This document shows positions 35,977 to 48,100 of a DNA stretch of 64,000 bases, one piece after another. The stretch covers positions 310,001 through 374,000 of the forward strand of contig NDFF03000383.1 of assembly GCA_002150815.3 (NCBI GenBank). Direction: 5' to 3'. The notes below the pieces were generated by a model. That model worked only from the letters and a program-made list of their open reading frames with translations. It searched no databases and had not been told where the DNA came from. How positions within the stretch are numbered: position 1 is the first letter of the stretch; every line of letters begins with the position of its first letter. Made by a program: the position numbers and the translations under genes. Source of the stretch: Grammothele lineata (lineage: Eukaryota > Basidiomycota > Agaricomycetes > Polyporales > Polyporaceae).

Positions 35977-36699
35977 TTGGCTGATTCTTGAGAGTTAGCG
36001 GATGGGCATGTGCGCTTGAAAGTGAGTTCGTATCAACATTGAGAGCATTAGACGTTCTCAGCGACAGCGCAGTTGCGTTGTATCCGATCAAGGATCGGTC
36101 GGACGTACACTAGACATCCTGAATCCTATTCAGTCTTAGCAATATCATCTGCCAAGAGGCCAAAATGCTATTGTAACTGGCGGTGTCGTCCCGCGCTCCC
36201 TCCACCCCTACTCTTCAGATCATCCAACTGCCTGTGGTTACTGTGATATTCCTTGGAACCTGCACGTCTAAGATGGCTTAGCGGCGACAGAGTGGCAGAT
36301 CCCTAAACTCCTTTTCTTCAACTCGGTCAGTAACATGTGAGCTTAGGGGACATTGGAAGACAGCAATCGAAGTCTAAGTCTGCAGCGAATGGACATCTTG
36401 GACGAGCGTCCTCGCGCCCCGCCTAGATCGGGCCAAGCTCCGGTCCCCGGGCCTATGTTGGAGGCGTGTACATACTAGAGCTTGCTCTACACCGAATCTG
36501 TACCGTCAAGCGATAACGCTCACAATATTTCAGCGCACTTTTCTTCGCCTCTTAGGAGGGCTGGTGGATATGCCAGGGTCCGGCGCAGAGCGGGATGATG
36601 AATATTATTGAGCGGCGGCGAATATGCCAATTGCCAATGCTCATGCGCTCAAGCCTGAGCCGGTGCAGGATGTATACCCGTTAAGAACAAAGCACGGCA

Positions 36700-37250
36700 T
36701 GTACAGCAATCTGTAGCCGTGTGTATGATTTTACGTCGAGTTCCTGAGGCGAGGTTCGGCGAGGTTGATGCTGGGCTCGAGAAGGGCATCCCGGCCCTCG
36801 GGCTGGCCTGCCGGCTTCAAGACGGTTCAGCGCAGCCCGGGCGGTCGCGACGATGCATCGCGCCCGGGTGTGGCGACCGCGACCGACATCAGCCGAGTTC
36901 TAGGGTGGTTGGCGTCCTCGGTCGTCTGAGGCCGCCCGGAAAGGCGGCTGTGCTGGTTACTGGGCGGCCTCCGTGCGATTCGGAGCCCCGAAGCCGGATG
37001 TCTCAGATCTATCTTAGAGCTCGGGGCAGGGTCCGCTTAGGGTCTGGGGCGTGGAGTAGGACGCCGGCGAAGACGGTATATAAGGAGAGGAAGGTGAGGT
37101 ACGCGCGTGTTCCCCTTCCCCTCCAGGTTCTTTCAGTCTCGTCTTGGTACCTCGACGCCGACTCGGCTGGTTCACCAAGTCACTCACTCGAGCACACAGG
37201 ACATGACACGATCCCGAGAGATGAAGCAACAAAAAAGTCATAAGTATTCA
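36700..37250 (+). repeat. Candidate solo LTR (or isolated promoter) with strong TATA box
   Basis: A G+C-rich block of about 0.5 kb begins near a TGTAGCCGTGTG and ends near CGAGCACACA/GGACATGACA. It contains one of the best TATA boxes in the window, GGTATATAAGG at 37075-37085 (+). A C/T-rich initiator-like segment and a TTTCAGTCTCGTCTTGG stretch follow. No gene starts downstream on the + strand (the first ATG frame is 26 codons, and STE12 is antisense). A U3-TATA-R-U5-like order without an open frame is what a solo LTR looks like. Ends are not exact and the possible target duplication (CAATC versus CGATC) is imperfect. Confidence 0.3.
36836..36868. other. G+C-rich inverted repeat
   Basis: CCCGGGCG at 36836-36843 pairs with CGCCCGGG at 36861-36868. 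The perfect palindrome CGATGCATCG (36851-36860) lies between them, so the region can form either a long stem or a smaller inner hairpin. It lies inside the candidate LTR block, upstream of its TATA box. Confidence 0.55.
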
Positions 37251-38370
37251 TGTCAAATAAGCACAGGTACTAGTATTAGGTAGGCAGACTCGACTCGACA
37301 TCGGGACGACGACAGCGGCACGGGACACGAGCCAATCCAATCCACGAGCGTCGACGCTCGGTATTACGAGAGGGAATAGGAATAAGAGTACGTAGAGGCG
37401 TACGACACGACACGGCCGGGTCTCCGTCCAACCGGGGTAAGGGGGATATTAGGGGGGGGGGGTAACGTTAACGTAGAATACGAACGGGATCCAGTGCGAT
37501 TATTCGGGCGTGTAGTAGCGTACGCGACAGAGGAGTATAATAGGACGATGCTAAACGATACTATGGAGAGAGTGTGAGAGAGACTCGGACAGGCGACACG
37601 ACACAGCAACGGCAGCAGCGAACATGAGAGATCATCACAAGCGAGCGAGGGAGTGTGAGGAGGAAGTAATAGTAGACGAGGCAAATAGGGGCCAGATCGT
37701 GCCTGGCGATGTACAGTACTATTTCGATATCGGCGTACAGGAGAGGCTGTGGATGTACAAGCGTGTGCGATGCAAAGGGGGGAGGAAGAAGAAAGCGCGA
37801 ACCAATGATAGGCGTCTAGCGCTGATAATTAGCGGCAAGTGATAAGTAAAGACGAGGACGCTCGACTGCGCCGCGCGAGCATATGCGCCCGCGGCGGCAC
37901 AGCGGCGGTCCCCATTCGAAATGCGAAGGATAAGAAGGGGGAGAGCGAGAAAACGAAAAGAGGATGAAAAGACGTTGCAGCGCGAGAGACGTTAACGATA
38001 GCAAGCACTATAGTGTGGGCGGGAGCAGAACGCGTCAATTTGATACAGCAGGGCTCGAACAGGTCCGCGGTGTTGGGTTGGTGAGACGGGCGGGTGTGGA
38101 GGTTGGGGATGCGGGTGAGGGTGAACGCGGACGAATTAGATTGATATAAGTTTCCTTCCTGTGCTTGTGCCAGAGCCGGTGTCGGTGTCTGTCGATGTTG
38201 ATGTGTCGAGTCCGGGAAATATACTGGGAAGGTCTGCATGCGAGGAGAGCGGGAGGCGATACGATGCGATGCGAGGCAGAATGGAGCCGGAGCGTGGTAT
38301 GAGGACGGACCGGGTATGCTGGGCACGGGCGAAAGCGAGGCAGAGCGTTGAGAGGAGAGGAGAGGCGGGC

Positions 38371-41300
38371 TCAGAGCGAATGATGCGGGTGCGGGTAGTA
38401 CGCCGAGGCGAGCGCGCCCTGGGGTGCTGCGTACTGCTGCTGTTGCTGCTGCTGCTGCTCCGCGCCGAGGGCGTACATCCCCTGCTGGTGCGGCAGCATC
38501 TCCATCTCGTACGCCTCCGCAACGCCCGAGTACTGCATCGGCGAGTCCGTGCGGTACATGCCCTGGAACGCCGCCGACACCTCCTGCACCTGCTGTTGCT
38601 GCTGCTGGTGTTGCGCATACGCGTCGACGCCCTCCATCGCGAGCATCTGGTGGTGGTGGGCGTGCGAGTGAATCTGCGCCTGGCCCGTCGAGCTCGAGCG
38701 CGCATGTTGCGGGCGCTCGTACCCAAGGGGCACCGTGTACGCCATCGGGCTCGACTGCGCCGACTGCGACGTCGCCGCGGCAGCGTGGTGCGCGTACGGG
38801 TGGTACCCCCGCCCCACGCCCGCGCCCGCGCTCCCAGTCACGCTCTGCCCGCTCTCGCTCAGCGCGGCCGAGTACGGCCTGCGGATCTCGCCGCCGTACC
38901 GCGCAATCGACGGCGTCGCGCTCCTGTGCCTGCGGATCGGGCCCGGGCCGCCCAGGGCGAGCTCGGGCGGGTACAGCGCGCCGTGGTCGAACGTGAGCTT
39001 GTGCGAGGGCGCGGAGATCGAGGTGACCGTCGCCGCGTCGTGCGGGTGCGTCGCCGTGTGGAAGGACGCGTCGAGGCGCGCCTGGGCGTGTGCGTGCGAG
39101 TAGGCGAACGCGGACGAGACCGCCGCGGCGGCCGTCGAGGGCGACGGCTGCTGGGAGCGAGGTACGCCTGACGCGGAGGGGACCGTCGCCCACTGAGCCT
39201 CGGGCGAGCCGGTCGTGGGCGCGTCGTACGCCCCGGTGGCGCCGTAGAACATGCCTTGCGTCTGCTGTTGCTGAGGCTGCTGTTGGTCAGCGACAGCCGC
39301 TGCCGCCGCGATACTGGGGGCGACGGCACCGGTGGTTGTGACCAGGCCCTCCTCGTCCCCTTGCACGTCATGCACCTGTCCCTGCACCTCGACCTCGCAC
39401 ATCTGCACGCTCGTGATCCCGTTCACCCCAGGCAGATACTGCAACTGCCTGTCAATATCGTCCTCCGCGACCTCAACCTCGCCCTCCGCCTCGAGCAACA
39501 GCTCCTCCTCGACCTCCCCTTCCGGCGCAGGGAGCCCCGAAGCCGCCGCGGTGTCGCGCCGGTCGTGCGTGCGGATGTGCTGCGCGAGGTTGTCCGAGCG
39601 CGAGAAGCGCTTCTTGCAGCGCTCGCACTGGTAGGGGCGCTCGAGCGTGTGCGTGCGGAGGTGCCGCTTGAGGTGCTCCATCCGCTTGAACATCCGCCCG
39701 CACGAGAACAGCGGGCACACGAACGCCTTGGTGCGCGGCGCGCCCCCGAGGTCCGACCCGCCCCACACCGGCTGCTGCTGTGCCTGCGCCTGTGCCTGCG
39801 CCTGTGCCTGCGCCTGAGCTTGTGCTTGCGCGAGCGCGGCGCCGTACGGGTCCGTGTCCGCGCGCGTAGGGTGCGTCTGCTGGTGGTGGAAGTCGAGCAT
39901 GGGGTACGTATGGTGGCGCTGCTCCAAATGCGGGCGGTGATCGAACGGCTGCTGATGTTGTTGCGCTGGTTGCTGGCCGGGGTAGCCGCCCATCGCCGCC
40001 GCCGACGTCGTCGCCGCCGTGGCCGCGATGCCGTAGATGTCGCCCTGGAAAGCGAGCTGTTGCTGCTGCGCCTTCGAGCCGGACGCGACGGGCCCGGCGA
40101 CCCCCGGGCCGGAGAGCCTGCCCTGTTGTGCTTGGGCGAGCTCGTGCGCCTGGGCGGCCTCGAGCGCGCGCCGCTGGCGCTCCTTCTGCGTCGCGACGAG
40201 GTCCGGGTTGCTCTGCCCGCTAAAGTCCCCACGCGCCTGTGCGTTGAACATGTCCTCCGCGCTCAGGCGCATCGTATCCCGTCCAAAGCGATCGAGATGC
40301 GGTTCACGGTACGAGCCGTGCGACGGATACTGGAGGCCGCCATACTCGTCCCCCCGCGCGAGCGGGTGCTGGTGCTGGTGCGTGAGCACGCCGTGCATGT
40401 GACCGTGGGGGTGCATGAGGTCCGGGGCCGAGGGCGACTTGCGCGAGCCCGCCGCGCCCTTGGGCACCTTCTTGCGCCGCTGCTTGTACGTCGGGCTGCC
40501 CTCGAAGAGCGAGAACATCGAGAAGAAGGGCGAGTGCGTGTTCGCCGCCTTCTTCTTGCCCGTGCGGGTCGACGTGCCGGGGTCGCTCCCGTCGTCGGAC
40601 GCGGACTGCTCAGACTCGGACGCAGCCTTCTCGCTGCCCTCGTCGCCGCCGGCCGCCTGCGCCTCGTCCGCGCGGCGGACGGCGGCCTCGAGCTCGCCCT
40701 CGCCCTCGCGGTTGCCCGAAGCCTTGGAGAACTGCTCGTAGAGCGACCGCTTGCGGTCATACGTGAACGAGAGCGCGGGCTCGCCGGTGACGACGGTCGT
40801 CGGCTCCTCGCCGCGGGTCTCGCGCTTGAGGTCCCGCTCGAGCGCATCGAGGAACAGCCGGTCGTGGGGGACAGAGAACCTGCGATCGGCACGGAGATAA
40901 AGATGAGCATTCCAGCGCTAGCGGCGGATAGGACGGCAAGAGGCGTGACAGTGGCGGGATAGGAATACGGACGGTGGGGCGGGAGCAGAGGGGAGGAGTG
41001 GGGCGGTTGTGCGGTCAAGCCGCCAGAAGCGGGAAGGGGGAGGGGGCGGACCGTGACGCATCAAGACAGATCGCTCACCAGTAAAACACCTTTTGCTTCT
41101 TTTGGGTGCGAATGCACTGGTACTTGAACAGGAGGTCGAGGAAGGGCGACTGGGCGAGGCGGGGTCAGCATCGCGCCATCAGAGCACAGGCGGCCGTAAA
41201 TCCGCTCAATCGGAATGCAGAGCCGCTCGTCGCGATCCGCGATCAGCCACGAGGGCCACTGCCCAAGGCCGTCCGACGTCCAGCGGAGGCCTTCCCCTTT

Positions 41301-42164
41301 CGGCGCCTAATGCGTCCTCGGAGTAGCAGAGCGTGGATGTTTATGGAATGGGCGCATATAGGGGGCAGGGCAGGGCACAACGGACGAATGAAGCTCGAAT
41401 AAAACATTACAACTCACCTTGGGCTCCTCAAGGCAGGCGTCCACACCAGGCTTGAGGTTCCGGAGATCACTGAAAACACCCTCCTCAAACTTCTTCATGT
41501 TCCGAACCGGCCGGCCGAATGCTTCGAAGCGGAAGACGAGGGCGCGGACGATGTCGGTCCCTGTGATGTGGTAGAGACCGCCCCAGAGCACGCAGGAGAC
41601 GTACTCGGCGTTCGGGAGCAGGAAGCGGTTGAGTGCCGGGTGTGCGCTGTGAGGGTGGCCGGCAGGGACGGTGGAAGGATCGGGACCCGAGTAGCCGTTG
41701 GTGTTCCAGCGGGATGGCGCCGTAGCAAGGAAGAACTTGAGCTTGTCGAGGTGGGCAAGGATCTCCCGTTCCTGCAGCGTCAATGGCCGGCTGAGACCGC
41801 CGTAAGGACCGGGGTTGTCGGTAAGGGCGTCAGCGATGGATTGCTGGTGCTCGAGGTCCATGTCCATGGCGTCGTCGGCTTCCTGGGGGACCTGATATGC
41901 GGATCGCGAGGGGTGGGCGGTCTGCTCTTCCTGGTCCTGTTCGTGTGGTGCGGGGTGTGCGGTCTGGATCTGGAGCGATGATTGGTTGAGGACGGGGTAG
42001 CGTGGCTGGGAGGCGAATGGCTGGTCGTAAGAGAAGGCGAGGTCGTTGTGGGAGGGGTAGAAGGACTTCTGGGCGTAGACGTTCGATGGTCGTGAGGAGT
42101 AATGCGCGTCGACTGGAAGGGAGAACTGGTGTGCAGAGGGGTGCTGAGAGACGAGACCTTCCAT
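38371..42164 (-). CDS. STE12: STE12 transcription factor (STE homeodomain plus two C2H2 fingers)
   Basis: Nuclear transcription factor at the end of the pheromone/filamentation MAPK cascade. Predicted exons on the minus strand: 42164-41418, 41149-41079 and 40879-38371, giving 1,108 residues with all joins in frame. The start [17 protein letters not shown] is the first ATG of the exon. The DNA-binding STE domain (about residues 130-300) shows [67 protein letters not shown] and, across both introns, [23 protein letters not shown], nearly identical to the fungal consensus. An acidic stretch, then [19 protein letters not shown], follows. Two C2H2 fingers ([13 protein letters not shown] and [18 protein letters not shown]) lie near residues 655-715; this arrangement, absent in yeast Ste12, is standard in basidiomycetes and many filamentous ascomycetes. 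Q-rich and QA-repeat tracts flank the fingers. No convincing pheromone-response element was located. About 11 kb upstream is empty of genes. Confidence 0.95.
39770..39835 (-). repeat. Gln-Ala codon repeat in STE12
   Basis: About ten tandem copies of a six-base unit (GCGCAG/GCACAG on the coding strand) encode an (AQ)n tract directly before the C2H2 fingers. A second low-complexity tract of CAG/CAA codons lies at about 38430-38460, and another at 38590-38615, both near the C-terminus. Such tracts are prone to length change. Confidence 0.8.
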
Positions 42165-45100
42165 TATACGAGGAATACGGTGCGTGGGTGGGGACAGGGG
42201 ATGATACAAGAGAGCGTGTGCGCCTGCGAGTCGTTAGCCTATAACTGGGGGGCGGTGAGCGACGAAGACGCAAGCAGAGCGAAGGGGAGCACGCACATTA
42301 CTGTTTGCGACGCGGGCGGTCGAGGGGAGGAGCGGGAGAGGATGAGCGGGCGGCAGAGGGAGGAATAGGAGGAAACTGACCTGGTCGGCTGGAAATATAT
42401 GTGATGTGGGTGCAGGCGTGGACGAGAAGAAGATTATCAAGAGAATATGGGAGCCGAGAGAAGATTACGGCGCACACTCTGGCGAGCGCGGCTCTAGTGT
42501 TGGGGGATAGGACGCCGGGAACGACGGCGGAGAGGGCGGGAGAGACGGAGACGGAGACGGGGCCTCTCACCCCGCCCATTAAAAGAAGCCAAGCACGCCC
42601 GGCCCCTTTCCAAATCCGGGCCACCGGCTCCCTGTCCGGCCCTCGCCGCCTGCGCCGGGCGTCCCCCGGCGAGGGTCCGGCGGGCGCTCCGACGGCGATG
42701 CGCTGCGATGGCCACTCGACCGGGCCAAGTCCGGACGAGTAGGGACGAGTGCTGGGCGACCGCCCCTGCGAGCGACTGCCCGTCTGCCACAGGCGACTGC
42801 CTCCCGCGGGCGACTGCCTGCTCCTGCTCGACCTCTCGCGATCTCGCCGGGCTGCAGCCCGCTCTCCATTCTCGAGCCCTGGCCAGCCATCAGCGCACCG
42901 CCCGTCCCCCATCATCCCATCCCAGGCCATCGCCTCTCCACGGGCACCCCGCCTCCCTCGCAAGCGACCGCGCGCGCCCGCGTGCAGCAGCGGTGGCGGC
43001 GACAGCACCCCACGAGGAGGGCAGGAGGTACATACTACATACGCAAGCGAGCGCGAGCGTCCGAAGCTCCGCAAAACCCGTGTTCGATTCGACCTTCCGC
43101 CCACGTCGTCCGTGGCAGATCGTAGAGATTCCCGGTTCGATGGCACCGAACAATTCGCGGCCTTCGAACGCGCGCCCCCGCGCGAGCCGCGTTCTTGGTC
43201 CATCTCCTGCTGCGCGACCAGCCCGAGAGCTTCTGAGAGCCCACCAGCCCTCTCATCTCTCAGGCTTCGGGGGCCCTCATCACCACGCACGCCCTCCATC
43301 ATCACCAGAACAGCCCTGCCCGCCCCCATCTGCGCATCTCTCCACCCGATCACTCCCCGCGCAGGGCACCCGCCCGTCACGTAAGCCCGTCCCAGAACGG
43401 GCCCACGCCCTGTTCCTGCGCCAGGCCCGCAGAGCGAGCGGGCGAGCGAGAGCCTCGCGCGCGAGGGCGACGCGCCCCCTCCGAGAGTCTCGCTCGCTAC
43501 GACTCCCTCGGTCGCCATCGTGCAAGCCCCCTCGAGCGGCCTCTGCTCGTGCGCGCGCTCGTATCTGCGTCTACTCGCCCGCCCTCTGCCCAACAACAAA
43601 TGCAGACCGGCCCACAAACTCGCCCATCCAACCCGATTCACCCGCCGACCGACGTTTAGAGCGCCCGCCCGTCGCACTCGTCCGTCGAGTTCGCTTCCCT
43701 GCTTCGCTCTCGTGCACCGCGTTGCCCGGCCCTCCCCCCGCGCCGCTTGACACCTCACGTGGCGGCCTGCACGCGTGCGTGCGTGCGCCGCCGGCTATGC
43801 ACGCTCGCGCTCCAACGCACGGCGTACGGACGCGCGCTGCCGACGTCCTCGACGCGGCTACGCCGCCCCGCCGCGCCCCCGCTCGCCCCGCTCCTCTCCC
43901 CTTCGCTTTGCTTCCGCGAGCGGCTAGCCCCAACGAATCAAGATCCCACGCGGACTCGGACTCGCGGTGGCTTACGGCACCGCCCACCGCGGGCCTGCAA
44001 GCTCTGCAGTGTGCACCGTGACTAGGGGCAAAGAGACCACACAGCCTCCCGTCCGCGTCCCTTGCTGGCTGGCTAGCTCGCGCTCGCGCGCGCGCGATCT
44101 GAACCTTCCTCCGCTGGGTATTTCCAACCGCACCCGGCGCGCCCGCACTCGCATCCGCTCCCGCATAGTGCACACCCGTGGGCGAGTTGTGCGAATCCAA
44201 GCTTCGCCCGAGCTGTCCCGGCGCCCACTGACGAGAGAGAGGTGGGCGAAGGAGCAGAATCGAGGAACCCGCTGTCGGTCGATATCCGAGGCTCGGGGGA
44301 AGGAGACGTGACAACTCGCTGCTCGAAGCCCGCGCGCGTCCTGGACGAGATCTTCATTCGCATCATTGTGGGGACGACAGATCGTATCGTGTCGTACGTC
44401 CGTCCGTCCGTACATACACACGTCGTGGGGCTCCCGTGCCTGCTGCCCGTGGGCGGACTCCGGCCTCGGACTCGGAGCTTAACGAGTCCTCTACGAATCG
44501 CCCCGTGGGTCCGTACGCATACGCGTGCGTACGTGAGCCCGTGGCCCATTGATATCGATTCGATGGGCACCGATGGACACGCGACCTTCCTGACCCTCAG
44601 CCCCAGGCCGGTCACGCTCGGAGGCGTGGAATGCTCCCAGCTTGAGCACGGCTGACGCGAATGACGCCTGTGTTCTCTGCGCACGCAGTGGGCTGGACGA
44701 GCGGACTCGTGCAGCGCGCGTGCGATCGAAGCGCATCGCGCGAGCTTTAGGTCGTCAGCCGCTCGTGCGATCGTAGGTAGACCCTCTCTCCTCGAATACG
44801 AGCGATACTTCGCTGTCCTACATACGTACCGTTCGCAATTACACCCAGCACACTCAGCCATGCCTCAAATCGGGGCGCCCCCTTGCACGAGCGTCACGAA
44901 ACTATTTCTGATCCAAAAACACAGACACGCACCGACAAGCCCAATAGGTACCATCCCCCGTGCCGCGCGGACCCCCCTCTCCCGGCCGGCCACCCATCCC
45001 CCCACTTCATTAATCCGCGCAGGCGTCGTCGTCTCCGCCACGCGCGTCCGTCAGGGCGCACCGTGCTCCGCCCGTCGCCTCGCTACGGCGGCGCGCCGCG

Positions 45101-48100
45101 CACTGGCCGTCGGTCCCAGTGGGGTGGCCGTGCCAGCGTCACGTCCGGCCCGCCGCATTGCAATCTAACAACAAATCTAACAAATCTAACAGAACCTTAA
45201 ACTTGCTCCCCCACCCCACCCCGCCTCAGGCGAACCTTGCTCTTCGCTCTTTACCCCTTCGAGAGCTCGAGAGGCCCAGAGCCCCAGCGGCGCCGAGCCG
45301 CCAGCCCGAGCCCGAGCCTACGTCTACGTTTATGCCTATGCCTACGTCAATACAGCGTCCGAGGGCGGGCGTGCGTTGCGGCGAGCCCGAGGCCGCACAT
45401 ACGCATGCACTGACGCACAACATGAACAGACTACCGAGCGTTCCGCCGAGCCTGGGCCAAGGTTCGAACCTTGCTCGTTCGAGCCCAAGTTCCTCGCCGT
45501 TTCTCCCGCGACGACGTCCACTGTCCAGCGTCCAGAAGGCCGCAGAGCGGCCAGCCGGCGTGCTAGCCCAGATCGAGCCCACGGCGTCCAGCGTTCAATG
45601 TTCAGCGCCCCAGCGCTCGCCTTAGATTTCGCGCTCGATGAGTTTCCTGGCAGCGACTTTTCGGCGGCAGACGAGCAAAGTCGCTGCACGCAATTGGAGC
45701 GGAGCTCGGCCATTCGTGTTCCCCTCGGCCGCGTCCACTTCCCGCCGCGCCGCGCCGTGCCGCCTTCCTGCGGCCCTCGCACCCTGTTGCGCGGTCAGTG
45801 TCAGTGGTGGTGGTACTACCTCATCGTATCGTTCGAAGCTGCGAATTCGAAGCCCCTCGAGCCGTCACGCCCTCGCTGGAAGTGCGGCCCAGAGCGGCTG
45901 ATCCGATCCCGGCTGGCTGGGGCCCTGGGGTATTCCTTCCGCTGACCGGGCTGGTTAAAGCAGGTGCGGCCCGTGGTTGGTGTGGCCGTGGGGCGGACGC
46001 CTGTGGGGTCATTTATGCCCTGCGGGTGTGTGGCCAGGTGAGAGATTGTGATTTTTGAACATAGGTGACGCGCTCACCGAACACGTTGCCCCAGACCCCC
46101 TTGCCCAAGCACGCACTTGTTTGTTGGCGGTCAGGGCCCACACGAGCGCGCGGAGCGGCGAAGCTCTCCCCCCGTCGGCCGGCCATCTATCACAACAGCT
46201 GTGCGCGAGGGGTGGAGGGCGGATTAAAGTTCGCTCCTGCCGGTCCGCGGGCGAAGAAGGCGGACATGCGCTCGAGCTGTCGGGTCTGGCGGAGAGAAGA
46301 CATGATGGGGCTGATGATTGACGGGCACCATTGACTGGCAGGGCGAATCTGCGCGGGATCTCGTTAATGGCACTCGTCACTATAATTGCTGGGAGCCGTT
46401 TGGGATGGTGATAATGGATCGCTTCTAATGGGCGGAAGGAGCGCAGGGGCGGGCCATTGCGACAGCGTCGGAAGAGGGAAGGGGGTTAAGTTGATCTGCA
46501 TCGTCGAATAACCAGAGTCCGCATCACAGAAGGTCCGCGAAGCTGACGGTGCAGCGGGAGGACGTAACCTCGAACTGCCACCGCCATCTTCCCAATCGCC
46601 CGCGTGCCTGTCGTAGCGCTCTTCGCCTTCAGCTCGCCAAAGATTGGCTCTCACGAACATTGAGTATATGACTGACCGCGACGTCTGCCCCCTGGACCAT
46701 CCCGACGTCGCGGTGACGCCACGATGAAAATCGACAGGCGGTGCGTACGACGTCCCGACGCCGTGACGCACTGAGACGGAGGATCGCTGATCGTTTCTGG
46801 TTAGAGTTGACGGAGGGAGCGGCGGGCCCCCGTCGAAGCCGCAGCCCCGCCACGATGCGATGAGGGTGACGCTGCACGTGCAGGCGCGGCACGTCCGCCG
46901 CCCGACGGCCAGACCCAAACGGCGTCAGAACGAGCTCAACAGGCTCCCCCTCCGTCCACGCAGTGCGCAACGGTGGGCGACACCTGATGAGCTCGTTCGC
47001 AGTAGCATGCTTCGGATACGCGACGACGGGGGGCACGGATATTCGCCCTGCCACCCGCCTCCGCCGGCAGCTCGAGGAGACAAAGGCAATGGGAGATCCG
47101 CCGGCAACCGTGAGTGTGCAGCGGTCGAGCCTCGAGCCTGGGGCTTCCCAGCTTCACGCCGTCCGTGCGGGCGCGGTGTCTTTCTGCGTCCACGCCCCTC
47201 CATGCGTTCCCCCGCAATCGGGGCGGCTCCATGCCTCGTCGACAGCGGCGCCCGGGATCTTCTCGTGGGCCGTGCTCGCCTCCGACTGCCATGTACGAGC
47301 GACGGCGACGTCCGCCATCGCGACGTCGACGACGTCGTACGCCCCTTGTCCCTCGCCACATCCAAGTTCTCTCTGCGCACGCATATCCGAAGCCGATCGC
47401 ACTAACCTTACCGCAACCTAGTTGCCCCGCGCGTGGCGGGTCCCCCTGGGCACGTTCTGCTGGACTGGTCCGACGGTCCCACCGATCGACACCTGTCGAA
47501 CAGGCTGACCCGCACGCCGGAGCCTAGTCCCAGCAGGACGCCCCCTCCAGCTCCCCGACGCGCCGGCTCCGGTGTCTCGCGCGTGTGCAATGTATGCGCG
47601 TCGCCGAAGCAGAGGCCCATGCCGTCATCGCGCGCGAAGCCGCCCCCCAGGTCCCGTCCCCATTGCACCCTTCCCGCTTCCAGCTTCCTCATCCGAAGTT
47701 CCAGCGCCGCGCGAACTGCGAAGCAGCAGGCCGAACCCGGCAGATGTCGACACGAGTTCGGGCTCCGAACGGTCGGAGACCAGTCGGAGGCGCGGGGCGC
47801 ACGGGCTCGGGGCTACAGGGGCCTTCGCGCGCTCCCAGGACTATCTCCGGTCCAGCGGGGATGGACACGCGTGCGGCCGCCTGCGGACGCGAACCCCAGA
47901 CCGACGCAGGGGCGCCCCGCAGCCCGTCGTGGCGTAGCAATGCATGGACGCCGACGCCGCGGAGCGACAGGGCACTGAAAGGAGCGCACGAAGAGGGGAG
48001 GGGGAAATGAAGGGAGGGGCGGGGCGGAGATGGAGGGCGACCGTCGTGCGAGCTTATGCGATGGTCTCGAGATCTTTGCTGAAACAGAAATGACGCCCCC

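Larger units (their letters stand above)
35977..38370. other. 2.4 kb between VPS36 and STE12, convergent 3' flanks
   Basis: Both flanking genes end here. A promoter- or LTR-like block lies at about 36700-37250 (annotated separately). The part nearest STE12 (37250-38370) is A+G-rich on the + strand with a run of 11 G near 37452-37462, and probably includes a long STE12 3' untranslated region. Confidence 0.5.

Noticed and set aside
37829..39193. 454-codon minus-strand frame overlapping the STE12 3' end
   Set aside because: A different frame of the same strand as STE12, with Arg/Ala/Pro-rich motif-free sequence.
39256..40962. 568-codon open frame on the + strand
   Set aside because: It is antisense to the large STE12 exon; composition (Arg/Leu/Val repeats mirroring CAG/GCG codons) is a shadow of the STE12 coding strand.
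42298..44021. Long overlapping frames on both strands (486 codons -, 437 codons +)
   Set aside because: Both lack domains, splice continuity and sensible composition; long frames arise by chance in this very G+C-rich sequence.
45440..45490. GGTTCGAACC B-box-like palindrome
   Set aside because: No A box upstream at the right distance and no cloverleaf; it is simply part of a local inverted repeat.
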